Source: Shewanella electrica (lineage in GTDB: Bacteria > Pseudomonadota > Gammaproteobacteria > Enterobacterales > Shewanellaceae). Taken from it: a stretch of DNA of 60,022 bases. Position numbers and translations under genes: made by a program. Of the stretch, positions 45,783-54,927 are shown one piece after another. Each line of letters opens with the position of its first letter. Within the stretch, counting starts at the first letter, position 1. The notes under the pieces are model-generated. The model ran no database searches. It was given only the letters and a program-made list of their open reading frames with translations, and had not been told where the DNA came from. The stretch spans positions 1 through 60,022 of the forward strand of contig NZ_JAKOGG010000023.1 of the NCBI RefSeq assembly GCF_022321485.1. The letters run 5' to 3'.

Positions 45783-47420
45783 TTACAGTTCGATGTTTGC
45801 TACATCTTCTTTCTTCGGCATGGTCACTGCTTCATCACCTGCTGGTGCCGCAGTTTTCGGCGCTTGAGGTGGATGCAGGTGCAGTGTTTCGCTGGTATAG
45901 GTCAGCTCGCGCTCAGTGGCTTCGACATTGCCGTTCAGCTTAGTACCGTAAGATGGAATGATCTGTTTCAGCTTAGCATTCCACTCACCAGCTACTTTAT
46001 CGGCAAACACTTTTTCCATCACGTTCAACATGATAGGTGCCGCTGTTGACGCACCAGGTGATGCACCTAACAGTGCAGCCAAGCTGGCGTCTTTAGACGA
46101 AACTACTTCAGTACCAAATTGCAGACGACCGCCTTTTTCAGGATCGTTCTTGATGATTTGTACACGTTGACCAGCAGTCCACAGTTTCCAATCCTCTTTC
46201 TTCGCATTTGGATAGTACTTTTGCAGCTCAGCAAAACGGTCATCATCATCCAGCATCACTTGTTGGATCAGGTACTGTACCAAGTTGAAGTTGTCCAGAC
46301 CGACATTCATCATCGGAATGATGTTGTCGGTAGTGGTTGAACCCAACAGATCCCACATTGAACCGTTTTTCAGGAACTTAGTAGAGAAGGTAGCAAATGG
46401 GCCAAACAGCAGCACTTCTTTACCGTCGATACGACGTGCGTCCAAGTGGGGTACTGACATTGGTGGTGCACCAACTTCAGCTTGGCCGTAAGCTTTGTTG
46501 ACGTGCTGTTTTACCACTTCTGGGTTTTCAGTGATCAGGAATTGGCCGCCCACCGGGAAACCGCCGTAAGCTTCACCTTCTGGAATACCAGACGCTTGCA
46601 GCAATGGCAGTGACGCGCCGCCAGCACCAATGAATACAAACTTAGCGTTAATAGTGTGCTCTTCTTCATCGTTAGCTAAGTCAGCCACGGTGATCGTCCA
46701 GCTTTTATCTGCGTTTTGGTGCAGTTCGCGTACTTCAGTTTGCAGTTGCAGATCGAAGTTAGCTTTGGTTTTCAGGCTGGCAACTAATTGGCGTGTGATT
46801 TCACCGTAGTTTACATCAGTACCAATTACGGAGTGAGTTGCTGCAACCAGTTGCTTAGGATCACGGCCATCCATCAACAGCGGCGCCCATTCAGCGATCT
46901 GTTTTGGATCTTCGCTGTAATCCATGCTTTGGAACAGGGTGTTCTTTTGCAGTTCAGCGTAACGCTTGCGCAGGAAGTTAACGTTTTTGTCGCCCCACAC
47001 GAAGCTCATGTGGTTAACGGTACGGATGAATGATTCAGGATCATGCATCACGTTGTTGTTCACTTGATATGACCAGAATTGACGGCTGATTTGGAACGCT
47101 TCGTTCACTTTCACCGCTTTTTCTACGTTGATGCTGCCATCTGGCATTTCAGGAGTGTAGTTCAGCTCCATCAGTGCTGAGTGACCAGTACCAGCGTTGT
47201 TCCAGCCGTTCGAGCTTTCTTGCGCTACGCCGTCTAAACGCTCAACCATGGTCATTGACCAGCTTGGCTCTAATTCTTGTAAATAGGTACCTAAGGTAGC
47301 ACTCATGATGCCACCGCCGATGAGCAGGACATCAACTTGCTGTTCGTCAGCCTGAGCTGGCGTGAATACCGATGCGGCGCTTACCAAGGCCGTGATCAGT
47401 GTCAGTTTGACTTTTTTCAT
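45783..47420 (-). CDS. mqo: Malate:quinone oxidoreductase (copy 2)
   Basis: 545 residues. Unlike copy 1 it has a clear signal-like N-terminus ending PAQADEQQ, as in E. coli Mqo. It carries the FAD motif [19 protein letters not shown] and the [17 protein letters not shown] segment, and ends DVANIEL, again like E. coli. It is closer to the classical Mqo than copy 1. The ATG at 47420 has AGAGCTAATCACT upstream. Both copies keep all residues I can associate with FAD binding, so both are probably active; different expression conditions are likely. Confidence 0.95.
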   Translation of the reverse strand: MKKVKLTLITALVSAASVFTPAQADEQQVDVLLIGGGIMSATLGTYLQELEPSWSMTMVERLDGVAQESSNGWNNAGTGHSALMELNYTPEMPDGSINVEKAVKVNEAFQISRQFWSYQVNNNVMHDPESFIRTVNHMSFVWGDKNVNFLRKRYAELQKNTLFQSMDYSEDPKQIAEWAPLLMDGRDPKQLVAATHSVIGTDVNYGEITRQLVASLKTKANFDLQLQTEVRELHQNADKSWTITVADLANDEEEHTINAKFVFIGAGGASLPLLQASGIPEGEAYGGFPVGGQFLITENPEVVKQHVNKAYGQAEVGAPPMSVPHLDARRIDGKEVLLFGPFATFSTKFLKNGSMWDLLGSTTTDNIIPMMNVGLDNFNLVQYLIQQVMLDDDDRFAELQKYYPNAKKEDWKLWTAGQRVQIIKNDPEKGGRLQFGTEVVSSKDASLAALLGASPGASTAAPIMLNVMEKVFADKVAGEWNAKLKQIIPSYGTKLNGNVEATERELTYTSETLHLHPPQAPKTAAPAGDEAVTMPKKEDVANIEL

Positions 47421-47621
47421 AGTGATTAGCTCTGATAGTTATTCAGCGGAGGACACTGCTGTGAGAAAAGCGCGCATCCAGCGCGAACAGGTAGTGGGCG
47501 TGGCCCTGATGAACCCCTGTCAGTCTGCGCTGCTTCGGAGTTCGCTGTTCTAAAACGGCGCTAAACTAGCACTGAGACAAAGTGGTGAAAATCTTTGGCA
47601 AATTACGAAAGGAAAAGTTGG

Positions 47622-47635
47622 TTAAGTTAACTTAT
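47622..47635. promoter_or_regulatory. Shared palindrome upstream of mqo copy 2
   Basis: TTAAGTTAACTTAT differs at one position from the perfect palindrome at 45383-45396 and lies at nearly the same distance from its gene (202 bp against 213 bp). Confidence 0.5.
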
Positions 47636-47716
47636 GTAAGTTATTTTGTGATGCGAATCACTTTTTGTTGGATTTTGTGAGGTCGACCAGTTTGGTTGGC
47701 CGACCACTGTGACGGA

Positions 47717-49015
47717 TTACGGGTGCTGTTGCAAGTAATCTAAAGTGAGATTAGTGAGCAACTCTACGCCGAGCGGCATACCCGCATCATCAACACTGAA
47801 CTCTGGCGTGTGATGCGCGGGGGCTTTATCCGCCGGTAAATCAAGCGGTTTGCCACCAACAAACAAGTACAATCCCGGCACTTCCTCTTGGAAAAATGAG
47901 AAATCCTCTGCACCAGTCACTGCCACCGCTTCCTGCACATGCTCACTCCCCGCAGTACGGACTAACGTCGGTAGCATTTTATCCATCAACTCTGGTTGGT
48001 TATAGGTGATCGGGTAGCTATCACCATACGGTAGCGTTAGCTCTACCGAGGCGCGCATGCTAGCGCCAATGGTGCTGACTTTACGTTGCATCGCCTCATA
48101 AACCTGCGCGCGAGCCGTTGGATTTAAGGTGCGAATGGTGCCTTCCATGGTGACTTCACTGGGGATGATATTACTGCGGTTGCCACCTTGGATCATACCG
48201 ACTGTGACCACCGCTGCGTTGTCGATAAGCACTAGCTCGCGGCTAACAATGGTCTGCAATGCCATGACGATTTGCGATGCGGTAACGATAGGGTCGACAC
48301 TGGTCCACGGATAGGCACCATGCGATTGCTGGCCTTTGACCACAATTTTGAACGGGTCGACCGCTGCCATAATGCCACCGTGGCGATATTTCACCGTGCC
48401 AACGTCAGTCGCTGCATTGATATGCAGACCAAAAATCACATCCACATCGGGCTGTTTGAGCACACCTTGTTGCACCATCAGCTTAGCGCCGCCTTGCTCA
48501 CCTACTGGCGCGCCTTCTTCGGCAGGTTGGAAGATAAATTTCACTTGGCCGTGCAGTTGGTCCTTCATCTTGACTAACACGGTGGCTGCGCCCATCAACA
48601 TTGCCATATGCGTGTCATGACCACAGGCGTGCATTACTGGCACTTGTTGGCCTTTATATTCCGCCGTTACGTTGGAGCGATAAGGCAGGTTGCCGAGTTC
48701 TTTAACCGGCAGTGCATCCATATCGGCACGTAATGCCACCACCGGGCCGGGTTTGCCGCTATCTAAAATGGCAACTACACCAGTATGCGCCACGCCGGTT
48801 TGTACTTTCAGGCCCAAGCTTTTGAGATATTTAGCCACATATTTTGCGGTGTCGTATTCGCGGTTAGATAACTCAGGATGTTGATGGAAATGGTGACGCC
48901 AGTTAATCACCTCGGGCTGTACTTGTTGCACCAACGTTTTAACATCGGCGGCTTGCGCTGACTGAGCGGCACAACAAAAAAGTAAGCTGCTCGCCAGCAT
49001 AGTTCTGATTTTCAT
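47717..49015 (-). CDS. Secreted M20-family amidohydrolase
   Basis: 432 residues with a signal peptide ending SAQAAD. Family motifs: HQHPELS (early), HACGHDTHMAMLMGAA (metal ligands), PAEEGAPVGEQGGA (catalytic Glu) and TGAEDFSFF near the C-terminus. M20D amidohydrolases act on N-acyl amino acids, hippurate or indole-amino acid conjugates; the periplasmic location here suggests peptide or conjugate scavenging. I start at the ATG at 49015; the reading frame is open to 49399 but that part has no signal peptide or ribosome binding site. Confidence 0.9.
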   Translation of the reverse strand: MKIRTMLASSLLFCCAAQSAQAADVKTLVQQVQPEVINWRHHFHQHPELSNREYDTAKYVAKYLKSLGLKVQTGVAHTGVVAILDSGKPGPVVALRADMDALPVKELGNLPYRSNVTAEYKGQQVPVMHACGHDTHMAMLMGAATVLVKMKDQLHGQVKFIFQPAEEGAPVGEQGGAKLMVQQGVLKQPDVDVIFGLHINAATDVGTVKYRHGGIMAAVDPFKIVVKGQQSHGAYPWTSVDPIVTASQIVMALQTIVSRELVLIDNAAVVTVGMIQGGNRSNIIPSEVTMEGTIRTLNPTARAQVYEAMQRKVSTIGASMRASVELTLPYGDSYPITYNQPELMDKMLPTLVRTAGSEHVQEAVAVTGAEDFSFFQEEVPGLYLFVGGKPLDLPADKAPAHHTPEFSVDDAGMPLGVELLTNLTLDYLQQHP

Positions 49016-49572
49016 GACATTCCCATTAAGGCCTAAGTTTGTGGCTAAGGCTAACCGAAGCATTAGGTGGCTGTATAGCAAAACGCTAATTAAATGTTGC
49101 CAAAATATTACGGCGGTAACTTGTCTGCGAGAATGATGTGAGTGCTGAGTGGGGGCTAGGGGAGGTGCAAACAAGTCTTCGCGACGCTCTGGGTTGGTAA
49201 GCCATAGCCGTTCAAGACCGCTAACTGCGGGCATGTTGTAGCATGGCAAAGTTGAAAGTTGGCTAACGCAGCAATGCATGAGCTTACCAATCCCCGTAGG
49301 GCGTGGCCTAATTCTAGATCTGCTTTGTGCAAAGTGCTCAATATTCGCGGCAAACTGAGCCTTGCAGCTGAAAGCTGTATGCTCACGCAGAGCACGCACG
49401 GGACTTATTCACACTTTCCCTAACTTGCATCGCCAATGTAAGGCGGAGTTCATAGCGTCTAGAGCGAAACATTCTAGCTGTTGACCCTTGTTGGTTGTTT
49501 TCTGCAGCTAGAGAGTGATTTAGGCAAGATAGGTGATGTGCCGTGTAGCGATTTTCCACCAACAACCTCTCG
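49016..49572. other. Intergenic region, no gene seen
   Basis: About 557 bp between the amidohydrolase and the start of the accessory region. The only structure I note is an 8-bp inverted repeat (49473-49480 with 49505-49512) around a 24-base loop. ORFs here are short and lack ribosome binding sites. Confidence 0.5.
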
Positions 49573-50175
49573 TTATTTCAATGCATCGACAGGACAATCC
49601 ATCATCAACAACAATTTATCCGGATATTGCTGACTCGTTCTCATCCCTTGGGCAATCGCTTCTGCGCCAATATCAGGACTCAGCAAAATGAAATCATCAT
49701 CATTCGCCAATGGTTTATAGGCTGCGCAATCGACCGAATTTTGAATAGAGATACTGCTGAGATGTAACTGCTTGAGTTGTCGCCAGTCATCGGCTTGAAC
49801 TTTGTTCAGCACGAGGTTCAACTTGTGATGGGTGAGTTTGTCAAAGCGAGGAACGCTGGATTCGCTAAGCATTAACATCTCCAGTTTTTTTGCATCGGTT
49901 AGCGCATCAATATCATGGATTTCGCCACCGATGATGGTTAACACACTCAGTTTTGGCAGTTGTCCTAACCCTTTCAGTGAAATAGGGCCCTGCACACTAC
50001 ATTGCACAAACTCGAGTTTTTCGATCTCGGTAGTACTGTAAATGGCGGCGGAATCATTGATACATTTTTCCATGCCAGCATCGCTAAACTTGAGTTGAGA
50101 AATCGGCGTTGCCGCAACCGCGACTGAGTAGCTACTTGCCAGCAAACCTGCGCTAATAAACCAGCCTTTCATCAT
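49573..50175 (-). CDS. Secreted protein with leucine-rich-repeat-like pattern, unknown
   Basis: 200 residues with a signal peptide (MMKGWFISAGLL..., cleavage near AVAATP). The middle section shows spaced leucines in a repeat-like pattern (IEKLEFVQC, LPKLSVLTIIG, AKKLEMLMLSES), like short bacterial leucine-rich repeats. Three or four cysteines. I start at the ATG at 50175, behind AGAGGAA. It is the last gene of the minus-strand accessory run, 120 bp after the small-protein cluster; it may belong to the same locus. Confidence 0.65.
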   Translation of the reverse strand: MMKGWFISAGLLASSYSVAVAATPISQLKFSDAGMEKCINDSAAIYSTTEIEKLEFVQCSVQGPISLKGLGQLPKLSVLTIIGGEIHDIDALTDAKKLEMLMLSESSVPRFDKLTHHKLNLVLNKVQADDWRQLKQLHLSSISIQNSVDCAAYKPLANDDDFILLSPDIGAEAIAQGMRTSQQYPDKLLLMMDCPVDALK

Positions 50176-50295
50176 AAGTTCCTCTTGTTGTGGTGACGAC
50201 CTTGTCGTTTGCATCAATGTAACGCTACAGCTGGCAAAGCTTAACCAAACCTTACTGAATACTGCTTGAATTGACACGGATGGTTTTAGTCATTT

Positions 50296-50754
50296 TTACT
50301 TGTTTACAAACCTATACATCCAGTTCCCATCACTAGTTTTTTCAAATGTGCAATCTAAAAATATCATATCTTTTGGGGAGCCTTGATAAGTAGCTAGTAT
50401 TAAAATCTCACTTTTTTTAGGTTGTGTTGAATTGAAATTACTTCCTTTCTCTGAAACTTTCATATTTTTCACTCGAAAGTACGGATACCCTGATACAATT
50501 TTATGTAGTTTACTTATTCTCTTATCAAGTTCCATTGGTAGTTTTTTCGGATACTGTTTTTTTAATTCTGGTGAGATGAAACTCATAAGAGTATCGTAAT
50601 CAGCATTTGCTAATGCATCAATGTATGCGGTGCATTTCTCTTTAAAGATTGGGTCGTTAATATCGTTGGCGTCAAACCCATAGTTGGGCTGCTCAGCGTA
50701 GGCAGTTGCACTCATCAATAGCGCACCGGTTATAACCGCTAATATTCCTTTCAT
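50296..50754 (-). CDS. Small secreted two-cysteine protein, type 1 (copy A)
   Basis: 152 residues: signal peptide (cleaved before EQPN, residue 21), then a domain beginning YGFDANDINDPIFKEKC. Cysteines at 41 and 135 are conserved throughout the family and likely pair. The last copy of the cluster and the most diverged: the middle (residues 50-110) differs strongly from copies B-D, while the N-terminal 45 residues stay close. AAGGA precedes the ATG at 50754. A conserved 81-bp block with a hairpin lies directly upstream. Family not recognised; the helix-then-sheet order would suit an NTF2-like fold, which is a guess. Confidence 0.75.
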   Translation of the reverse strand: MKGILAVITGALLMSATAYAEQPNYGFDANDINDPIFKEKCTAYIDALANADYDTLMSFISPELKKQYPKKLPMELDKRISKLHKIVSGYPYFRVKNMKVSEKGSNFNSTQPKKSEILILATYQGSPKDMIFLDCTFEKTSDGNWMYRFVNK

Positions 50755-50835
50755 TGTTGTTCCTTCCATGGTGAGTCTGTTTTCTTCGTTACCTACTGAG
50801 TTACTCATTGGCCAACATCAGTAAATGATGTTGGC
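50755..50835 (-). repeat. 81-bp hairpin-leader element, copy 1
   Basis: Begins with the hairpin GCCAACATCA-TTTAC-TGATGTTGGC (50811-50835, perfect 10-bp arms) and runs to the start codon of copy A. Three other copies have exactly the same length. Confidence 0.85.
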
Positions 50836-50915
50836 ACCGATATTTCAATGATAAATATCCATTTAATTTGTTTTCGCTCGGTATGCTGAGTGAGATTTTT
50901 TTTCAGAACTATTTG

Positions 50916-51374
50916 TCATCTACCAGTGAAGTTATATATCCATTTATCATCGCTATTTTTTTTGAAGTGACAACTAATACTAATAGTCCCTTTTGGAGAA
51001 CCCTCATATGTGGTAACTATTGATACCTTACTTTTTTCAGGATTATTCACATCTATTTTACTTATGTCTTGGCGGATAGAGATATCTATTAGTTTAAAAT
51101 AAGGATATTTTGCTAGCATTTTTTTGTGTTTGCTAATTCTTCGCTCTACTTCTTTTGGGAACTTATCAGGGTAATTTTCCATAAACTCAGGGGGAGCAAA
51201 ACTGGCAACTGTATCGGCATCGGCATTGGTTAGCGCATTAGTATATGCGGTACATTTCTCTTTAAAGATTGGGTCGTTAATATCGCTAGCTTCAAAGCCA
51301 TAGTTGGGTTGCTCAGCGTAGGCAGAGGCACTCATCAACAGCGTTGTAGCAATAACCGCTAATATTCGTTTCAT
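50916..51374 (-). CDS. Small secreted two-cysteine protein, type 1 (copy B)
   Basis: 152 residues with the same plan as copy A: signal peptide to residue 20, Cys41 and Cys135. The central EFMENYPDKFPKEVERRISK segment matches copies C, D and G closely; the last third (residues 95-150) differs in several places. The start codon at 51374 is 81 bp from the end of the hairpin element. The frame stays open into that element (an extra 18 codons), but the ribosome binding site fits the ATG at 51374. Position in the tandem array: about 609-620 bp from neighbours on either side. Confidence 0.75.
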   Translation of the reverse strand: MKRILAVIATTLLMSASAYAEQPNYGFEASDINDPIFKEKCTAYTNALTNADADTVASFAPPEFMENYPDKFPKEVERRISKHKKMLAKYPYFKLIDISIRQDISKIDVNNPEKSKVSIVTTYEGSPKGTISISCHFKKNSDDKWIYNFTGR

Positions 51375-51455
51375 TGTTGTTCCTTCCATGGTGAGTCCGT
51401 TTTCTTCGTTACCTACAGAGTTACTCATAGGCCAACATCAGTAAATGATGTTGGT
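51375..51455 (-). repeat. 81-bp hairpin-leader element, copy 2
   Basis: Same length and sequence plan as copy 1; the hairpin (51431-51455) has one G-U closing position. Confidence 0.85.
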
Positions 51456-51515
51456 GCCGATATTTATCATTGAAATATCTATTAGGTGTAGTTCTACTTG
51501 ATATGACAAGTGAGC

Positions 51516-51983
51516 TTATTCATGTGTTTTTCCTGTAAAACTATAAATCCATTTGTTATTGTGGTTTTTTATAAAAAGACAGCCAATTCCAATTGTCCCT
51601 TTGGGGGAAACCTCATACCATGTATTGACTACTACCATGCTGTTTTGAGGTGTTTTTACATCTATTATACTTTCATTTTGGAGGACAGATATTTGTTTTA
51701 GTTTAAAATAAGGATATTTTGCTAGCATTTTTTTGTGCTCATTAATTCTACGCTCTACTTCTTTTGGAAACTTATCAGGGTATTTTTCCATAAACTCAGG
51801 GGGGGCAAAACTGGCAACTGTATCGGCATCGGCATTGGTTAGCGCATCAGTGTATGCAGTACATTTCTCTTTAAAAATTGGGTCGTTAATATTGCTGGCT
51901 TCAAAGCCATAGTTGGGCTGCTCAGCGTAGGCAGTTCCACTTATTAACAGCGTTGTAGCAATAACCGCTAATATTCCTTTCAT
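51516..51983 (-). CDS. Small secreted two-cysteine protein, type 1 (copy C)
   Basis: 155 residues, signal peptide cleaved before EQPN. Nearly identical to copy D through the N-terminal two thirds and in its 3' flank; the start codons of C and D are exactly 609 bp apart, and B to C is also 609 bp, indicating recent tandem duplication. Two conserved cysteines. The C-terminus ends FTGKTHE, a three-residue extension shared with D. Confidence 0.75.
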   Translation of the reverse strand: MKGILAVIATTLLISGTAYAEQPNYGFEASNINDPIFKEKCTAYTDALTNADADTVASFAPPEFMEKYPDKFPKEVERRINEHKKMLAKYPYFKLKQISVLQNESIIDVKTPQNSMVVVNTWYEVSPKGTIGIGCLFIKNHNNKWIYSFTGKTHE

Positions 51984-52064
51984 TGTTGTTCCTTCCATGG
52001 TGAGTCCGTTTTCTTCGTTACCTACTGAGTTACTCATCAGCCAACATCAGTAAATGATGTTGGC
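51984..52064 (-). repeat. 81-bp hairpin-leader element, copy 3
   Basis: Perfect 10-bp hairpin at 52040-52064 and the same spacing to the copy C start codon. Confidence 0.85.
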
Positions 52065-52124
52065 ATTGATATTTATCATTGAGATATCTATTAGGTGTAG
52101 TTCTACTTGATATGACAAGTGAAC

Positions 52125-52592
52125 TTATTCATGTGTTCTTCCTGTAAAACTATAAATCCATTTGTTATTGCGGTTTTTTATAAAAAGGCAGCTAATCCCA
52201 ATTGTCCCTTTGGGGGAACCCTCATACAATGTATCGATTACTACCATGCTGTTTTGAGGTCTTTTTACATCTATTTTACTTTCATTTTGGCGGATAGATA
52301 TTTTTTTTAGTTTAAAATAAGGATATTGCGCTAGCAATTTTTTGTGTTTGCTAATTCTACGCTCTACTTCTTTCGGAAACTTCTCCGGGTAATTTTCCAT
52401 AAACTCAGGGGGGGCAAAACTGGCAACTGTATCGGCATCGGCATTGGTTAGCGCATCAGTGTATGAGGTACATTTCTCTTTAAAGATTGGGTCGTTAATA
52501 TCGCTAGCTTCAAAGCCGTAGTTAGGTTGTTCGGCGTGGACAGTGGCACTCATCAACAGCGTTGTAGCAATAACCGCTAATATTCCCTTCAT
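52125..52592 (-). CDS. Small secreted two-cysteine protein, type 1 (copy D)
   Basis: 155 residues. First of the four tandem type-1 genes in transcription order (D, C, B, A). Unlike C, B and A it lacks the hairpin element upstream; only the last 20 bp before the start codon are conserved, and different DNA precedes it, which may be a promoter. Cysteines and overall plan as in the other copies. Confidence 0.75.
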   Translation of the reverse strand: MKGILAVIATTLLMSATVHAEQPNYGFEASDINDPIFKEKCTSYTDALTNADADTVASFAPPEFMENYPEKFPKEVERRISKHKKLLAQYPYFKLKKISIRQNESKIDVKRPQNSMVVIDTLYEGSPKGTIGISCLFIKNRNNKWIYSFTGRTHE

Positions 52593-52731
52593 TGTTGTTC
52601 CTTCCATGGTGACTATGTTTTCCCTATTGCGCTATCGAGTTAGAGATAAAATATCTGCTTGATCCTACTATCTGGATGGTAATTGTACATTAGCTGTTTT
52701 CATCAGTGGTTATTTATTGCACTAAGTTTGG

Positions 52732-52755
52732 CTGTGGCGCTTGGCGGCGCCACAG
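52732..52755 (-). terminator. Hairpin after the first large secreted protein gene
   Basis: A perfect 9-bp GC-rich stem (52732-52740 with 52747-52755), 10 bp beyond the stop codon on the minus strand. No T-run follows, so it may be a partial terminator or a message-stabilising structure. Confidence 0.5.
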
Positions 52756-52764
52756 CACGTTAAC

Positions 52765-54822
52765 TTACCTTCTTCGGTTAGCTTCACGTTGCTTTTGTGC
52801 TTCAGCCATTCGAATATTTTCTAGTGCTTCTTGTACTTCATAAATCTTCACTGCAACGTCCATATTGTCTAATGACATGGTGGCTTTGAGATCTGTTTTA
52901 ACACCATTTTTTATATAGGTTGCTAATGATTGATACTCTTTCAGGCTTGGTAGTAAGGCGAGAATTTTTTTGACTTGTTGCTCGGTTTTACCCGATAGAT
53001 AAGCTGTCAACGCCATGGACTGAATTGTTGAATCTAACGTGAAATGAATGGTTTTATTTGAAGGCAGTGCAATAGCTTCTAATAGTCGATTATAACCTTT
53101 GACATCAATCGATACACTACTAGGAGAGCTTCCTTCAAAGAGATAATCCATACCATTAATGGTTGATATATCCTTGTAATGGCCACTTGTGAAACCAACC
53201 GTAAATGGTCCTGATACATTGCGATAGGCATCAGGCATGGTGACTTTTATCTTCATGTGGTGGCCTACCCAGATATTGGTGTAGCGACTTTGACCATAGA
53301 TGTTGGTCAGATATGCTTGGCCGCTCATCGCATCGTGAGGCACCACAAATTGTGCGGTCTTGAGTGAGGTCAGCTTTAGTTGCACTAACGATGTTCCCCA
53401 GCTAATTTTGATATCACTAAGTAAGTTATCGCCCGTTACCGTGACGGTATCTCCCGGTGAGACACTTGATGGCTTTAGTTCATAAAGCTGTGGTGATTCA
53501 TTACGTAGTAGTTTTACACGCACATCGTTACTGCGTTTGCCATTACTGACGATAGACAAGTCAAACTCTTCGCCGCCAAGATCGATATCTGCATAATCTG
53601 GCATGATAAATTTCAGCGTTTCTTTGTCAGTTGGGGTCGCTTTAATATTTACTGGTTTCCCATCGTTGCCCCGTTTGTTCAGTACCACTATCACTTCTGA
53701 ATTTGGCAAACTCTTACCAGAAATGACTAGCGGCTTATTGGCCATTGCTACGTTAGCACGAGCATCGCCATGGGCTGTGGTGAAGAGGGCTCCATATAGT
53801 TCTAATGAACTATCGTATGGTGGTTGGCCGAGGGCATCGTCATTGATGTCGAGTATACGATCACCATCATCATCCACATCAGCATAGTTCGGTACGCGGT
53901 CGCCATCCGAGTCGATGTATGCGTTATTCGGGTTATCCAATAGGCCATCATTATCGCTGTCGGTGTCAACAAAGTTGGGTAATAGGTCGGCATCCTGATT
54001 ACCGGTGCCTTCAACACGGTCAGGAATGCCATCACCATCGCTGTCATCATCAAGCCAGTTAGGAATACCATCGTTGTCGGCGTCGAGTAGGAGTTCAGTT
54101 TGGTTGATGAAGACATGGAATTCGTTGCCATCGAAAATGCCATCTCCATCGGTATCTTGCAACTTAGGATTCATGCCTAACGCGAGTTCTATATCATCAG
54201 CTACACCATCGCTGTCTCGGTCGATAAACGCGTCAATCGTGTAAGTAAAGCGCTTATCTCCATGAGCGTTAACGTCAGATACGCTGAGGTTATAAGTACC
54301 CGGTCTTTTGAGTCTGAAACCGGGGGTGAAAAAATACGTTTTACCAATACGGCCGACATTGGCGACAGCTGTTGATGAGCCCTCTAAAACGTTACCGTGA
54401 TCATCTATCAGTGCCATTATTGGTTTAAATTTGGGCTCATCTTTAAACAGGATAAAGGTGATAGACAGCTCGCTGTCCAATTGTTCTTGGGTGATAGTGA
54501 ATTTGAAGTCGTCAATATCCACTGGCGTACCAATGACACCGCTGACTCTAAACGGGATACCACCGACCACAGTGGCCTGACCAACGTTATTATTAAATTC
54601 CTTTTCTTTAATGGTGGGCAGTCGGCCGCGATTGGGATCAAAAGGGAAGTCATCTAGTTCATCAGGAACGCCATCGCCGTCTTCATCAGGGTTTTCCCAA
54701 GTGCCAACCTGAGTATTGTTTTGACTGTTTCCTTTGGTGTCGGTTCGCGCTAATGCGCTATTACAACTTGCGCTTACCACAACTGCGGCAAGTAGTAGCA
54801 CAAGGTACTGCTTATTTTTCAT
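52765..54822 (-). CDS. Large secreted protein with PPC-like, TSP3 and IPT/TIG-like domains (copy 1)
   Basis: 685 residues. Signal peptide (cleaved near ALA-RTD). An early Asp-rich motif (DEDGDGVPDELDD, 46-58) is followed by a PPC-like domain (about 75-200), thrombospondin type-3 calcium-binding repeats (about 201-335: DTDGDGI, DADNDGIPNWLDDD, SDGDGIPDR, DTDSDNDG), a second beta-rich region, an IPT/TIG-like domain (about 445-525) and a helical C-terminus. It should be extracellular or surface-located and calcium-dependent. No sorting signal at the C-terminus. A second copy lies 2.6 kb away; the two differ mainly in the C-terminal half. Confidence 0.82.
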   Translation of the reverse strand: MKNKQYLVLLLAAVVVSASCNSALARTDTKGNSQNNTQVGTWENPDEDGDGVPDELDDFPFDPNRGRLPTIKEKEFNNNVGQATVVGGIPFRVSGVIGTPVDIDDFKFTITQEQLDSELSITFILFKDEPKFKPIMALIDDHGNVLEGSSTAVANVGRIGKTYFFTPGFRLKRPGTYNLSVSDVNAHGDKRFTYTIDAFIDRDSDGVADDIELALGMNPKLQDTDGDGIFDGNEFHVFINQTELLLDADNDGIPNWLDDDSDGDGIPDRVEGTGNQDADLLPNFVDTDSDNDGLLDNPNNAYIDSDGDRVPNYADVDDDGDRILDINDDALGQPPYDSSLELYGALFTTAHGDARANVAMANKPLVISGKSLPNSEVIVVLNKRGNDGKPVNIKATPTDKETLKFIMPDYADIDLGGEEFDLSIVSNGKRSNDVRVKLLRNESPQLYELKPSSVSPGDTVTVTGDNLLSDIKISWGTSLVQLKLTSLKTAQFVVPHDAMSGQAYLTNIYGQSRYTNIWVGHHMKIKVTMPDAYRNVSGPFTVGFTSGHYKDISTINGMDYLFEGSSPSSVSIDVKGYNRLLEAIALPSNKTIHFTLDSTIQSMALTAYLSGKTEQQVKKILALLPSLKEYQSLATYIKNGVKTDLKATMSLDNMDVAVKIYEVQEALENIRMAEAQKQREANRRR

Positions 54823-54927
54823 TTATCATGTCCTTATGATGCTTTATGTAAGGGCGTTTGCATCCGCATTAGCCCTTAATATTATGTGTTTCCATACATA
54901 CGATAATTTAACTCATGAGCGAATTAT
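54823..54927 (-). repeat. Duplicated spacer, copy 1 (before the first large gene)
   Basis: The first ~105 bp upstream of the large gene are nearly identical to 57433-57537. They contain a 7-bp stem (54849-54855 with 54872-54878) and an AAGGA ribosome binding site just before the large gene. Conservation ends inside the preceding small gene's 3' end. Confidence 0.85.

Noticed and set aside
47681-47705. Terminator after the amidohydrolase
   Set aside because: The stem has a mismatch and no T-run on the relevant strand.
47717-49399. 560-codon reading of the amidohydrolase
   Set aside because: The first 128 codons carry no domain; a signal peptide and ribosome binding site lie at the internal ATG at 49015.
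49016-49572. tRNA or riboswitch in the long gap before the accessory cluster
   Set aside because: I found no cloverleaf pairing or known riboswitch core, only one 8-bp inverted repeat.
50755-50808. Possible N-terminal extension MSNSVGNEEN... of the small secreted proteins
   Set aside because: The frame is open into the 81-bp element in copies A, B, C and F, but the ribosome binding site and signal peptide fit the internal ATG, and copies D and G lack the extension.
54754-54822. Lipobox in the first large secreted protein (SASC)
   Set aside because: The residue three before the cysteine is not a typical lipobox residue and the cysteine is serine in the second copy, so a standard signal peptide is preferred.
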